A stretch of 64,000 nucleotides of DNA, from NCBI GenBank assembly GCA_035578905.1, contig JAQJVL010000540.1:67501-131500 (forward strand). Reading direction: 5' to 3'. The position numbers and the translations under genes were made by a program. Positions 35,365 through 48,137 of the stretch are shown here, piece by piece. Position 1 is the stretch's first letter. Each line of letters begins with the position of its first letter. The notes under the pieces are model-generated. The model did no database searches, was not told the DNA's origin, and worked only from the letters and a program-made list of their open reading frames with translations. The stretch comes from Stictocephala bisonia (taxonomy: Eukaryota > Arthropoda > Insecta > Hemiptera > Membracidae).

Positions 35365-36206
35365 GAAGTATTAAATAAAATTAAAACTTAATAAGTGGCT
35401 AAAAATTGTTATCAAAATATATATAGTATGTATTCAACTATTTTCATTGATCAAGTCATCTTTTAAATATTTTAAAAAACATATGATCTACTAATTAATT
35501 TATATTTTTATTGAAATCTGTTTATGCTGTCAAATGTTTGAAAATTGCTTAAGATTTATAAGATTTAAAAAAACGATGTGATGTGTAGCTAATTAACATA
35601 AACCAGTAATAAATAATTATCCGAATATGGTTGATGATTACTGAGTGAGTGGTTTTTATTACAACAAAAAACAAAGGATTAACATCTTACAGGTATAATT
35701 GACCTATGAGTACGTAGGTGAAGTGGTTATTGAATAAAAAATTTAATATATTCAGGAAATATGACCTCAATACACACCAGAAATACGACCTGGCACATCT
35801 GTTATAGGCCTATGATTTATGACAGGATATTTCCAGTAACTTCCGGTCCTGTACTTGCCACATCTAGATATTGGCATGGACTAGCCACAAGCATTCAAGT
35901 ACTCAGAATAAACGCTCACTCAATGTGAGATGCAAAAAATTAAGTGCTCTTTTACTACAAACAATAAAAATTTTACTTTTAAGTGTAGAGACGGTTCAAA
36001 GACAAACTTTTCCTAAAAATATAAGGATGGTTAAAGAGAGGTGGCACAGTTTTATAGGGAACAGTATATAAATATTCCATCCATACACATTTAAATAGTG
36101 TGTATTTTTTAACTGATTCCTCTTTTTTAGTATAAGAATCCCTCATAATCAAATAGCCCAAGGCAGGATTGAATTATGAAACTTTAAACATTATTTCTGT
36201 ACATGA
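35365..36206. other. AT-rich stretch, nothing recognised
   Basis: The open frame at 35871-36071 shows no known motif. Not called as a gene. Confidence 0.35.
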
Positions 36207-36680
36207 ATAGTTTCCATTATTCATTATTCATCTCTAAGACGCCAATCGTAGAGATATGGGCGAATATGAGGCGTGAATGAGTGTGATGAGTGTAGATGAA
36301 CGAGTGTAGTCATTGTTACTATCTGAGTTCGACTTAGCTCAAAAAGGACTATTTATTAATATCCCAATGGCCAGGGCAACTATGGGACCTACATCTTTAC
36401 GTGTAATCCGAACCACGTAGTGTTGGTCTGATTTTCAGCTAACTGACAAGTTTGACACTTGGTTCTCTTCCCTACACAACATCCGAACCTTTACTACCAT
36501 TCCACACGGACATTCCAGACTTCTCTAGTAGTGTCTATATTGATGACAACCATTGAGTGGACGCCGTGTTGATATTCAGAGAACCGAGCATGGAACCTAT
36601 CACCTACAATCTCCCAAACACTTTGTCCCCAAGTAGCTGAGTTACAACACTGCGCCACCAGTGCCGACTACATTCGTACT
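36207..36680 (-). mobile_element. tRNA-derived SINE, near full length
   Basis: On the minus strand the head reads TGGCGCAGTGT (about 36660), matching a pol III box A, and GGTTCCATGCT (about 36582), matching box B, with a spacing suitable for a tRNA-derived promoter. The body follows, with CAGACCAACACTACGTGG and CTACACTCATCACACTCATT, then GGCGTCTTAGAGATG and a GAATAAT tandem tail. Partial copies lie at 690-905, 2219-2439, 16390-16680 and 43735-43905. It carries no protein; mobilisation would depend on a LINE. Box assignments are by eye. Confidence 0.8.
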
Positions 36681-38078
36681 ACAACTCCCAAAAACATAGT
36701 TACGCTCTCAGAATAGTTATTAAACTACCACTCCTTGCTACCGTAGTTTTACAAAAATAAAAACCACACAAACAACACCAGTGATGGCATTAATGTCACC
36801 ATAATAAGTACATTTCTAATATTGTAATGAATTTTACATATTGCCTAACACAAAAAGAATTAATTTCAAAAAGATTATAACATCTTGAACTATGATAAAC
36901 ACTCACCACAAACGTATATTATCGATGAAAGTATTATGTTTATATTTGTTAGTAAATATAAAATTGCTTGATTTATAGTTCACCTTATCATTAAAATAAT
37001 AAATAGATATTTAAAACCAACTTAACAAGTGTCACAGTTTGTAGGCTGAAAATAAACCTGACTATTGGAAAATAGTGTCTTTGATGAAGTGTTTCGCCTT
37101 AATTAATAATTAATTCACCCTTTCTATAATTAATTCTAAAAACTAATAATTAACTCTAATAGATTTATATAAAACTGGAAATATAAAATATAATAAAAAT
37201 AATTTAGTGAATTTATATAGTTTTATATTTTAATGTTTAATTTTAAGTAAAATATAGTACTATTAAAAACAATTTGTTTGGAAACTCTAGCTTGAAATAT
37301 ACAACTGTCAATATAAAATAAATCGTTGTCATAATCATTTAAAAACCCTTTGAATTTAGTAATACATAATAACACAAATATTGTATGATATTAATTAATA
37401 TTACCAAGATATATTAAATAATAGTTCTCTTTTTATATCTCATTTACGTAGTAAATACAGAATAAACTGATCACAAAAAGCTCAATTTCTTCCAACTAAG
37501 ATAGCTAAATAGGTTAAGGGATTGAAGATATTTAGTACAATTATTTTTGTGTTAATTTATCTTTTATATTGTTTTCATAATGTCTATTATGATAATATTC
37601 AAAGTTTCTGGCAAGTAAAATCATTCGCACCAAACTGGAGTTTTCAAGAATTAAATATTTTTCAATTTATTAATAATTTTGTGGAACTTTAATTATTGTT
37701 ATTAACGTTTTACCTTTTCAACTCATTAAAATTTGATTTGTATATTTTCTTCTATAATAAAGATAAAGAATTTTGATATGGGAAGTAACATTAGATTTAC
37801 TTTAAATGTATTATGATCAAAACAAAATATTTTGTCATTTTTCATAAAAAAGGCTAATTTAAGAATTTATCAAAATTCTACTGACTATTCTGATGGTAAA
37901 ACAGCTTTTTGAATATAATTAGATGAATGCTAGGCCAGAAATTAGTACATGAGAGAGATAGGACATCAGGAAACTTACATAGGAAGACAAGTTCACTAAC
38001 ACAAGAGTAGAAGTAACATATACAAAATAATCACGAATTTTCTGTACCACTGGAACTTTTTCCAGGTGGAGGAGACAG
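36681..38078. other. 1.4 kb AT-rich DNA, nothing recognised
   Basis: No gene or repeat recognised. Confidence 0.4.
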
Positions 38079-38140
38079 TCTCTCTCTCCCTCTATCTCTC
38101 TCCCTCCCTTCCTCCCCCCCATATCCTACCCCCCTCAGCC
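38079..38140. repeat. pyrimidine-rich low-complexity tract
   Basis: CTCTCTCTCC, CTCTATCTCTCTCCCTCCC and CCTCCCCCCC in a row. Open frames through it are artefacts. Confidence 0.85.
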
Positions 38141-38377
38141 TTACTGATTCATTCACAAGATTTAAAAATAAAAAAAATCTCAGTTACTTGTCCGAGAGTT
38201 TCAGGTGTATTTAACGAATTAAGTTTGGCAAATACTCGTCAGGGAGCATATACAATTCCATACATCGCACTACTTGTATATAACAAATCTTTTACTGTAA
38301 CACATTCTCACCTGTCGGGGTGAGCTCCTTTGACAGCATAAGAATAATTTATGGGTACTTTCGTTTCGTAGTGGAAG

Positions 38378-38396
38378 TTTAGGTTAGGTTAGGGTT
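38378..38396 (+). repeat. short interstitial TTAGG run
   Basis: TTTAGGTTAGGTTAGGG carries three TTAGG units, the insect telomere motif, followed by looser variants (GGGTTAGATTTTG). Three units can arise by chance. Confidence 0.45.
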
Positions 38397-39741
38397 TTGC
38401 AGTGGGATCCTTAGAGACGATGGTGGGCTGGTGGTTTGAGGTTTGAGTTGGAATGAGTAGGGATTAGATTTTGGGTTAGATTTTGTCCTTACTTTTCATG
38501 TTTCATATGTTTCTTAATAGTTAATGCTCGTTACTTTTATTTTTTACTTTCCAGGTTTATTATAATAATTAAGTTTGCTCAGGTTTGTTTATTTTTTCGT
38601 GCAACTTAAACGAGATCATTTTAAAAACCAAGTATTTTATTCTGTACGGTTACCATAGTTCGTTAGTGCTGTAAAACATTTATAAGTCCGACATTTGTAA
38701 TTATAATAAGATGGCAATCAGGTAGATAACACCGAGTGTGTTTTGTAAATTTTAATTAGTCCTTAGTAGTGTACCTAGGTAGTTACTCTCCTCATCAATT
38801 AATTAGAAACTAATTACACTCATACATCATCTGGTTAAACACATGAATCTGGTAAATCAGTGATACATATAATTGAGTTTATGTAACTAAAGTACTCTAA
38901 ACTTTAGAGTAACTAGAGTAACTCTAAACTCTAAACTATGTAACTAAAGTACAAAATCACGTACTATAATACATATATATGTATAGGTAATATCTCAATA
39001 ATACGCTAAACATTATAGACTTAATGTGAATCGATTATAAGTTTGATATCGATTGTTGTTAAATTCTTTGAACCTACTCGTATTGTAAATATTAGGTTAG
39101 TTGAATTATTAAAGATGTTTAAGGAATGTTTTCATTACAGAATTCTATATTTGTATTTAATATCATTAAATGTATTAAATTACAAAGACTTCTGTTATTA
39201 TATATTTAAATGAAACTTGTAATAGGTAAATAATATTTTAAATAATAGGCCTACTAGCTAATTATCCGTGCTCTGATAAGAATTATATTTATTAACATTA
39301 ATTTTTTGATCTTTTTTTAAATTAAATTTTAATATGTAGTACTTAGCCTGTTTAAAATGCATAAGTAGTTTTGTTTCTTATTCAAGAACAGATAATTGAC
39401 TAAATTAATTATAATGCCTTATTTAGAATATCATTGCAACTTTGATGGCTCGTAGGCAGGAGCCCTAGAGTCAGGTGTAAATAAAACCATATAAGGAAAA
39501 TTTCCATCAGTAATACTCAACAACACCCCAAAAGGTTTTAAGGCAATCGGATGAACTTTGTAGTAAATGCATTTAAAGGAAAAGCACATATATATATAGA
39601 CGGACATACTTCTCAATTACATATATTAACGTTCTTTAAGTTTTCTTTATTTATATAATGTTTTAATTAAAGTAATATACATTAGTACTTTTTGGATACA
39701 GTTATTCAAAATGTTACTATATAAAAATAGAAAATGCTATA
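38397..39741. other. AT-rich stretch, nothing recognised
   Basis: Near 38885-38945 a short local duplication repeats AACTAAAGTAC and ACTCTAAACT strings. No genes recognised. Confidence 0.35.
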
Positions 39742-42700
39742 ATTAATTTACGTTAATAGAGGTAAAGTAACAATTCACGTCTTCCATGGAAACATATTAA
39801 TTAACGTCAACTGCGGTAAAGTAACGATTCACGTCTTCCATGAACACATATTAATTTACGTTAACTGTAGTAAAGTAACAATTCAAGTCTTCCATGAACA
39901 TATTAATTTACGTTAACTGCGGTAAAGTAACAATTCACGTCTTCCATGAACACATAGTAATTTACGTTAACTGCGGTAAAGTAACAATTCACGTCTTCCA
40001 TGAACACATTTTAATTTACGTTAACTGCGGTAAAGTAACAATACACGTCTTCCATGGACACATATTAATTTACGTCAACTGCGGTAAAGTAACAATACTC
40101 GGCTTCCATGAACACATATTAATTTACGTTAACTGCGGTAAAGTAACAATTCACGTCTTCCATGAACACATATTAATTTACGTTAACTGCGGTAAAGTAA
40201 CAATACACGTCTTCCATGGACAAATATTAATTTAAGTTTACTGCGGTAAAGTAACAATTCACGTTATCCATGGACACATATTAATTTAAGTTAACTGCAG
40301 TAAAGTAACAATTCATGTTATCCATGGACACATATGAATTTAAGTTAACTGCGGTAAAGTAACAATTCATGTTATCCATAGACACATATTAATTTAAGTT
40401 AACTACGGTAAAGTAACAATTCATGTTATCCATGGACAAATATTAATTTATGTTAACTGCAGTATAGTAACAATTCATGTTATCCATGGACACATATTAA
40501 TTTAAGTTAATTGCGGTAAAGTAACAATTCATGTTATCCATGGGCACATATTAATTTAAGTTAACTGCGGTAAAGTAACAATTCATGTTATCCATGGAGA
40601 CATATTAATTTAAGTTAACTGCAGTAAAGTAACAATTCATATTATCCATGGACACATATTAATTTACGTTAACTGCGGTAAAGTAACAATTCATGTTATC
40701 CATGGACACATATTAATTTAAGTTACTGCGGTAAAGTAACAATTCATGTTATCTATGGACACATATTAATTTAACTGCGGTAAAGTAACAATTCATGTTA
40801 TCCATGGACACATATTAATTTACGTTAACTGCGGTAAAGTAACAATTCATGTTATCGATGGACACATATTAATTTAAGTTAACTGCGGTAAAGTAACAAT
40901 TCATGTTATCCATGGACACATATTAATTTACGTTAACTGCGATAAAGTAACAATACACGTCTTCCACGGACACGTATTCATTTAAGTTAACTGTGGTAAA
41001 GTAACAATTCACGTTATCCCTGGACACATATTAATTTAAGTTAACTGCGGTATAATAACAATTCATGTTATCCATGGACACATATTAATTTAAGTTAACT
41101 GCGGTAATGAAACAATTCATGTTATCCTTGACACTTATTAATTTAAGTTAACTGCGGTAAAGTAACAATTCATGTTATCCATGGACACATATTAATTTAA
41201 GTTAACTGCAGTAAAGTAACAATTCATGTTATCCATGGACACATATTAATTTAAGTTAACTGCGGTAAAGTAACAATTCATGTTATCCATGGACACATAT
41301 TAATTTATGTTAACTGCGGTAAAGTAACAATTCATGTTATCCATGGACACATATTAATTTAAGTTAACTTCGGTAAAGTAACAATTCACGTTATCCACGG
41401 ACACGTATTAATTTAAGTTAACTTCGGTAAAGTAACAATTCACGTTATCCACGGACACATATTAATTTATGTTAACTGCGGTAAAGTAACAATTCATGTT
41501 ATCCATGGACACATATTAATTTATGTTAACTGCGGTAAAGTAACAATTCATGTTATCCATGGACACATATTAATTTAAGTTAACTGCGGTAAAGTAACAA
41601 TTCATGTTATCCACGGACACATATTAATTTAAGTTAACTAAGGTAAAGTAACAATTCATGTTATCCATGGACACATATTAATTTAAGTTAACTGCGGTAA
41701 AGTAACAATTCATGTTATCCATGGACACATATTAATTTAAGTTAACTGCGGTAAAGTAACAATTCATGTTATCCACGGACACATATTAATTTAAGTTAAC
41801 TAAGGTAAAGTAACAATTCATGTTATCCATGGACACATATTAATTTAAGTTAACTGAGGTAAAGTAACAATTCATGTTATCCATGGACACATATTAATTT
41901 AAGTTAACTTCGGTAAAGTAACAATTCACGTTATCCACGGACACGTATTAATTTAAGTTAACTTCGGTAAAGTAACAATTCACGTTATCCACGGACACAT
42001 ATTAATTTAAGTTAATTGCGGTAAAGTAACAATTCACGTTATCCATGGGCACATATTAATTTAAGTTAACTGCGGTAAAGTAACAATTCACGTTATCCAC
42101 GGACACATATTAATTGAGGATAACTGTGGTAAAGTAACAATTCATGTTATCCACGGACACATATTAATTTAAGTTAACTGCGATAAAGTAACAATTCACG
42201 TTATCCATGGACACATACTAATTTAACTTAACTTCGGTAAAGTAACAATTCATGTTATCCATGGACACATATTAATTTAAGTTAACTGTGGTAAAGTAAC
42301 AATTCACGTTATCCATGGACACATGTTAATTTAAGATAACTGCGGTAAAGTAACAATTCACGTTATCCACGGACACATATTAATTTAAGTTAACTGCGGT
42401 AAAGTAACAATTCACGTTATCCACGGACACATATTAATTTAAGTTAACTGCGGTAAAGTAACAATTCACGTTATCCACGGACACATATTAATTTAAGATA
42501 ACTGCGGTAATGTAACAATATACGTTATCCACGGACACATATTAATTTAAGTTAACTGCGATAAAGTAACAATTCACGTCTTCCATGAATACATATTAAT
42601 TTACGTTAACTGCGGTAAAGTAACAATACACGTCTTCCATGGACACATATTAATTTAAGTTTACTGCGGTAAAGTAACAATTCACGTTATCCACGGACAC

Positions 42701-42984
42701 ATATTAATTTAAGTTAACTGCGGTAAAGTAACAATTCACGTTATCCATGGACACATATTAATTTAAGTTAACCGCGGTAAAGTAACAATTCACGTTATCC
42801 ATGGACACATATTAATTTAAGTTAACTGCGATAAAGTAACAATTCACGTTATCCACGGACACATATTAATTTAAGTTAACTGCGGTAAAGTGACAATTCA
42901 CGTTATCCATGGACACATATTAATTTACTTTAACAGCCGTAAAGTAACAATACACTTCTTCCATGAATACATATTAATTTACAT
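39742..42984. repeat. 54-bp satellite array, about 60 copies
   Basis: The unit is GTTAACTGCGGTAAAGTAAC, then AATTCATGTTATCCATGGAC, then ACATATTAATTTAA. The period of 54 was checked (40878 and 40932). Edge copies carry CTTCCATGAACAC where core copies carry TTATCCATGGACAC, and the edge type returns near 42570-42630 and 42950-42980. A 120-bp segment at 41341-41460 matches 41881-42000 almost exactly, 540 bp or ten units apart. Because 54 is 18 codons, a 113-codon frame stays open at 39894-40235, but nothing suggests that it is translated. Confidence 0.97.
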
Positions 42985-43734
42985 CCTAACGCACAAGGAT
43001 CAAGGTATTTACGTAATTCAAATCAAAATAGTAGCATATAAGCAATAATTTCACTTTTTAATCACATATTAGCTTGCTGTCTTTTTATCTTAATACATTA
43101 AAACCTATATATTTGAAACTTTCAATAGCTAATAATCACATACATGTTTAAGACTAGTATTTATTTGATATTTTCATTTGTTAAGGTTAAAATAAAGAAG
43201 GTTCAATATACTATAAAAGTTTATTTTAGCGGTTTATACCACACAGTACCTTCTATTTAAAGTTGCACGGCTACTACAATTATCGGCCATCGGATTACAG
43301 TGAAACATGTCGTGTTGCGAGGTGGAAACATTGGGATTATTGTTGATATGCGTGTTTATAATACCCACTGATTCAGAGTTCCGTAATGTTGCATGATTCT
43401 GATATATGTATGTAATATCACTGGACATAAACTTGATACAAAATATAATCTTTATTTGTTAGCTGTGTGTATAACGCTTCATTAAAAATAAATTATTTAG
43501 ACTTTTATTATTGTTAAATTACTACTGCTATGCTATCCTAAAGTATTTTTTTATTTATTTATTTTTTTTTTTTTTATGATGAATTGTCTGTCTTAAGTAT
43601 CCACCCAGCCTATCATACTAACAATCATACAGAGTTTATTTGGTGACAGATTACGAATAATTGGTTCATGGGAAACCAAGGACTTCATGATATATACTTG
43701 TAATATATAGTATATAATCTGATATGATCAGCTG
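42985..43734. other. AT-rich stretch, nothing recognised
   Basis: Poly-T near 43561-43575. The open frame at 43234-43428 (minus) is unrecognised. Confidence 0.35.
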
Positions 43735-43905
43735 ATAATCACCGGCTGTTAATTTGTCATTGGGCTATTAATTAATGACACTTTCTAAGGAATAGTCGGC
43801 CTTAATTTATAACAATGACTCCATTCGCTCATCTACACTCATCACACTCATTCGAAATCCATATTCGCCCATATCTTGACGATCGGCGTCTTATGAATAA
43901 ATAAT
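43735..43905 (+). mobile_element. tRNA-type SINE, 3' part
   Basis: Shares TTGGGCTATTAAT, CTACACTCATCACACTCATT, ATATTCGCCCATATCT and GATCGGCGTCTTA with the copy at 2219-2439, in the same orientation. The head is missing and the tail is an AATAAATAATAA run. Confidence 0.75.
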
Positions 43906-46559
43906 AACAAAAATAAATAAATATAAGAGTTTTATCCTTTTTTATATTGTCAAATACTAAATGTAGGCCTACACATAATATTCATCATTAAAGATCTGCT
44001 CCTTATAAATTAAAACTCCGTAATATTTGTATTAATATTTCTAATATTTTTAAATGTCAATTATTTTATATATTATAAACAATGTTTACAGAGCTATAGA
44101 GCTTCTCTTTTACGGTTAGGAGTGTTCTTATATTTAAAAATTAAAAATAATTCAAAATAGGTATTTTATATTTAACTGTTTTTCTATATTTATTATATAA
44201 GAGGATAAAAATAGAAATCGATCTATAACATTGGTGAGTAAGAGAGGTTTTTCAGTTTCATATCAAGTTGTCTGTATAGTAGCTGTGGTTAAATTAGTAA
44301 ATAAACATATACCTTTTTAAAATGTTTATTTTTTAATTATATAAATTTAATAAACGTATCCCTGACGTAAAACACTCAGGATTTTTGGAACATAAATTAG
44401 GCTCGAATATGATTGGGTTTTTTGTCAAATTTATTTGGGTAAAAATTACTTCTATTATATATTATTATATTTGTATATCACGAACACAATTGTTTTATAT
44501 TTTTCTCTAAACCCCGTAAATTTAAGGAGTAAAATTTTACATAAATCATAAAATTATATGCTTTCACTTTAAATAACTTTAATTATTACTTTGATAATAG
44601 TACTATTGTTAGATCGTAGTGATCGAATTGTTTTTAAATATATTAATTAATATACTATGTGATGTGTATCATAAAATAAGTAATAAATTACAGAAGATAT
44701 GTTTCACTTGCTTAAGATAATAAGTGATATTCCCCACTACTATCAATATAAAAAAGGTATATTTTCATAAATATGTCAAATACGTAAATGGCACCTTCCA
44801 AATTACTTAACACCTAATGGGCTTCTAGTTAAGAGTATAAGGAATGTTCCTTAACTTCAGTTTCTTTTTCACTCAGTTTATTATTGTAAGATCGTAGTAA
44901 AGGTATATGATGAGTAGTAAGTACGGAATTAAACAATTTAAGGAACCTTATAGTCAAAAATAAAAAAGTGTATCTATTAGACAAAATAAACGTTACACAT
45001 TTTAATAAATGCTGTAAATAATTTTATAATTATATAATATACAAAGTTGTACAATAATTGGTGTGTGATTATGTTTATTTAATGATAATCACAAATGACA
45101 GCTCATTGGATTCTTAGAGAAGTAGGTATTTTATTTTTGTTGCTTATTAAATAGTAGATGTAATTGGATATTCTTACATAAATAATAATGAGTAACTCAA
45201 TAATATATGAAAACTTCTTTGAAAAATATACAAGAACTACTATAGAAATTAAATAAACAAATAGCAAGAAGATATATATTTTACTCACTTATATATTATA
45301 CAACTCAGTACTTATACATACATTTAGGATGCTTCTAAATTACTTCATAGAACACAATGTTATATTTCACTTGGGGTTCAGATTGGTTTTAATTATTCAC
45401 AAGTTAACCCTTTTAAATAAATAAAATCATATAATTAAAAAAATTACAAAATAAAACAGCTAAGAAGTAAATTTAATTTGAATAAGGATTTCTCCTTAAA
45501 AGTCGACTGTTTTTCTTCGTACCTGTTCCATAAAAAATTAATATACTGTATTTTCAACATAACTAAAAAAATTTTACTAAGGAACTCTAAAAAATGTATA
45601 TGTGTATGTAATGTGGTTATTTGTTAATGTTAGTCGGATTTTTTCTTTAAATAAGAATGGCCCATATTAAATTTCCCTACCTAATAAGTTGAGTCTATAT
45701 GTCCACAAATGGCTAACATTGTATAGGTTATTAATCCACACAATAGTTACCATTATGATAAAGATCTATTTCACCTATCCTTCTCTACATCTTACGAATA
45801 CTATGAATTAGTTTTGGAGAGCTCAAAGTTCTAAAGTTACGTTCGAAAATTAATATGTTTTTCAAATTAATATACATTATCGATAATAAACATTATCGTT
45901 TGAAATTAAAATATGAATCCTATAATAAATATTATTATTTTACAATTGTATGGTACTTAATATTATTTGGAGAATATAAATGTTCAAAGTATTATTAAAT
46001 ATGTATCATGAATAACTGTAATGACGCTCTTAATTATTTAAATAAAATAAAAAAGAGATAGTTAAATAGCAAGAAACTTAGAATATAGTGTTGCAATAAT
46101 GAACGTGTTAAGATATTTGGTATTCCCTTCCATATTTACCTAATATTTTTTATCCACGCCAGTCAATCTCTACAAAACTATTTTTCTTTATACATATTTC
46201 ACAGACTATACATTTTATGGGATTACTTTCCATCAATTAAGTTTAAATTTTGTTTTACTATACTAAGTCAGTAAATTATTGTATTACTGCATAAATAAAG
46301 CAAACATTTATAAATACGCCAAAAATATATGGTTAATTTAAAGATACGTCTTCATGGATTAATTAGTGTACCTGAGCCATAAACATTAATCAGTTCACTA
46401 GTAAATGTGATGAATTTAGTAAGCCAAGACAGTACGTAAATTGAAAACACATATAACGTACTCCTAGTGTGGTTAAAATAATATTTTTTTTACCGTATTG
46501 ATATTCTAAAATGAGATATAGAATACTAAATATTTGTGTGGTATGTAGGAGATTTTTCT
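43906..46559. other. 2.7 kb AT-rich DNA, nothing recognised
   Basis: Very AT-rich. No genes or repeat families recognised. Confidence 0.4.
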
Positions 46560-46603
46560 AAAATTTTATTACTACACGCAAACGCGTGTAGTAATAAAAT
46601 TTT
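46560..46603. repeat. perfect 20-bp hairpin, 4-nt loop
   Basis: Arms 46560-46579 and 46584-46603 are exact reverse complements around AAAC. Confidence 0.87.
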
Positions 46604-46879
46604 TTATTATTTTTTTATTAGTTTTTTAAACGTAATTTTTTAAATACGTGATTATTGTGCAAGTTTATGAAATATTAACTAAAAGTGAAGAACATGATAG
46701 ACAGACAATTGGGATACTTGGTTTGAAGAAAACGTGTAACACAAAACGTATCAGAAACATTTTAATGTTTTTCCATTATTCACTTGATGGGAATTCCAAT
46801 GTTTGCTAACTGTGTTTGGGATAAACTTAAGATGTTTACACTGCGTAATTTATTAATCATAAGGCTTGACAGTAACTTC

Positions 46880-47460
46880 GAAGGACCTGTAATGAATTTA
46901 CCTAAAGAGTATGTACTGAACACCCTTCAACAGTTTACACGTCAATTATTGATGAGGTAGATACTAGTTACAAGGCCGGACTAATGAACCTTATACTGTG
47001 GTATACTTCAATGTACAAATTACTTGGAGTTTTCTTATCTCTTACAGTTCTGACAACATATCTACAGCAATGAGTTTACCCAAAGCGTATATACTTAACA
47101 ACCTTCGTCAGTTAACACAGAAGTTATTGATGTGGTAAGTATTAATGGCAATCCTGACCAATTGAACTTATATTGGGCTCCACTTCAAACTACAAGGTCC
47201 ATGGTATTCCCTTATCATAAAGGTTACCCAACATGCACACGATGGTGAGTTTACCTGAAGGCTACGTTCTGAGCATTTTTATTTAGTCTATAAACTAATT
47301 ATTGATGATGTAGATACTAATGTACAAGCAAGACTAATGAACTTATACTACAGTATACTCAAATTTGCAAGGTATAAATTGTTTTATTATCTTACAGTTC
47401 TACCATCATGCACACAATGTTAAGCTTACTTTTATCAGTGTACTTACGGTACTGATAGTT
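46880..47460. repeat. diverged ancestral-type monomers of the 143-bp satellite
   Basis: Three to four units with a period near 175-180 bp, recognised by ATTATTGATGAGGTAGATAC (46946), GTTATTGATGTGGTAAGTAT (about 47122) and ATTATTGATGATGTAGATAC (about 47299). They share with the 143-bp array the order GACTAATGAAC, CAAGGTATAAATTGTTTT, TTATCTTACAGTTCTAC, ATGCACACAATG. They are much more diverged and longer than the homogeneous array, separated from it by about 680 bp. Confidence 0.7.
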
Positions 47461-48137
47461 ACAGACTTGAATGGACGCGGATTCGTCCAGTATACAGCCA
47501 TGCATCGCATGAGGTATATAAAATAATGAAGGCGTTTTTTATGTTTATTACGACAACTAACATATAAGACCTAACGATTTTATGTAGTACACACATTTAA
47601 AACAAAACACAAACTAAAAGTTTACAGTTTTGTTTATTTTATAAACGTACAAAATGTTTTATTTCGAAGCAAAATAAAGCACTGTATGTGTATTTCAACT
47701 GTAAACCCTTGTTGTATGTTTATGTGGAACTGAAATGTTAACGTAATGTTCCTTGATAAACACACTAAGTTTTTTTAGGTAATATTATAATATTAAATTG
47801 TTATCCTAACATGACGTGTTCTTTACCAAAGTAGACTAAGGAGTTTTTTCACGACACGATATAATAATATAGATATAAAAATATTCAGAAAAAAAATAAG
47901 TAGTAAAGTTGTACAAGGTTGATTTTCACAAATTAATTAAATAACATTCAGTGATTTTTTAAACAACGTATCAATATAAAAAAAGTGTTCCTATCTGTAA
48001 AAAACTCCTTATATAGAAAATATTTAGCAACGGCATCATTATCATGTGACTTAATAGCCCGGTTTGCCCGCTACAATACAGCCTGTACAACTGCATACAG
48101 TGTTCATTCGAGTCTGTAACTATCAATAGCAATTGTT
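47461..48137. other. AT-rich spacer before the major satellite
   Basis: No gene or repeat recognised. Confidence 0.4.

Noticed and set aside
38378..38396. Telomere or ancient chromosome end from the TTAGG run
   Set aside because: Only three units; chance or microsatellite noise is sufficient.
39894..40235. 113-codon frame with an 18-residue repeat in the 54-bp satellite
   Set aside because: The frame stays open only because 54 is a multiple of three; it closes as units diverge, and nothing indicates translation.
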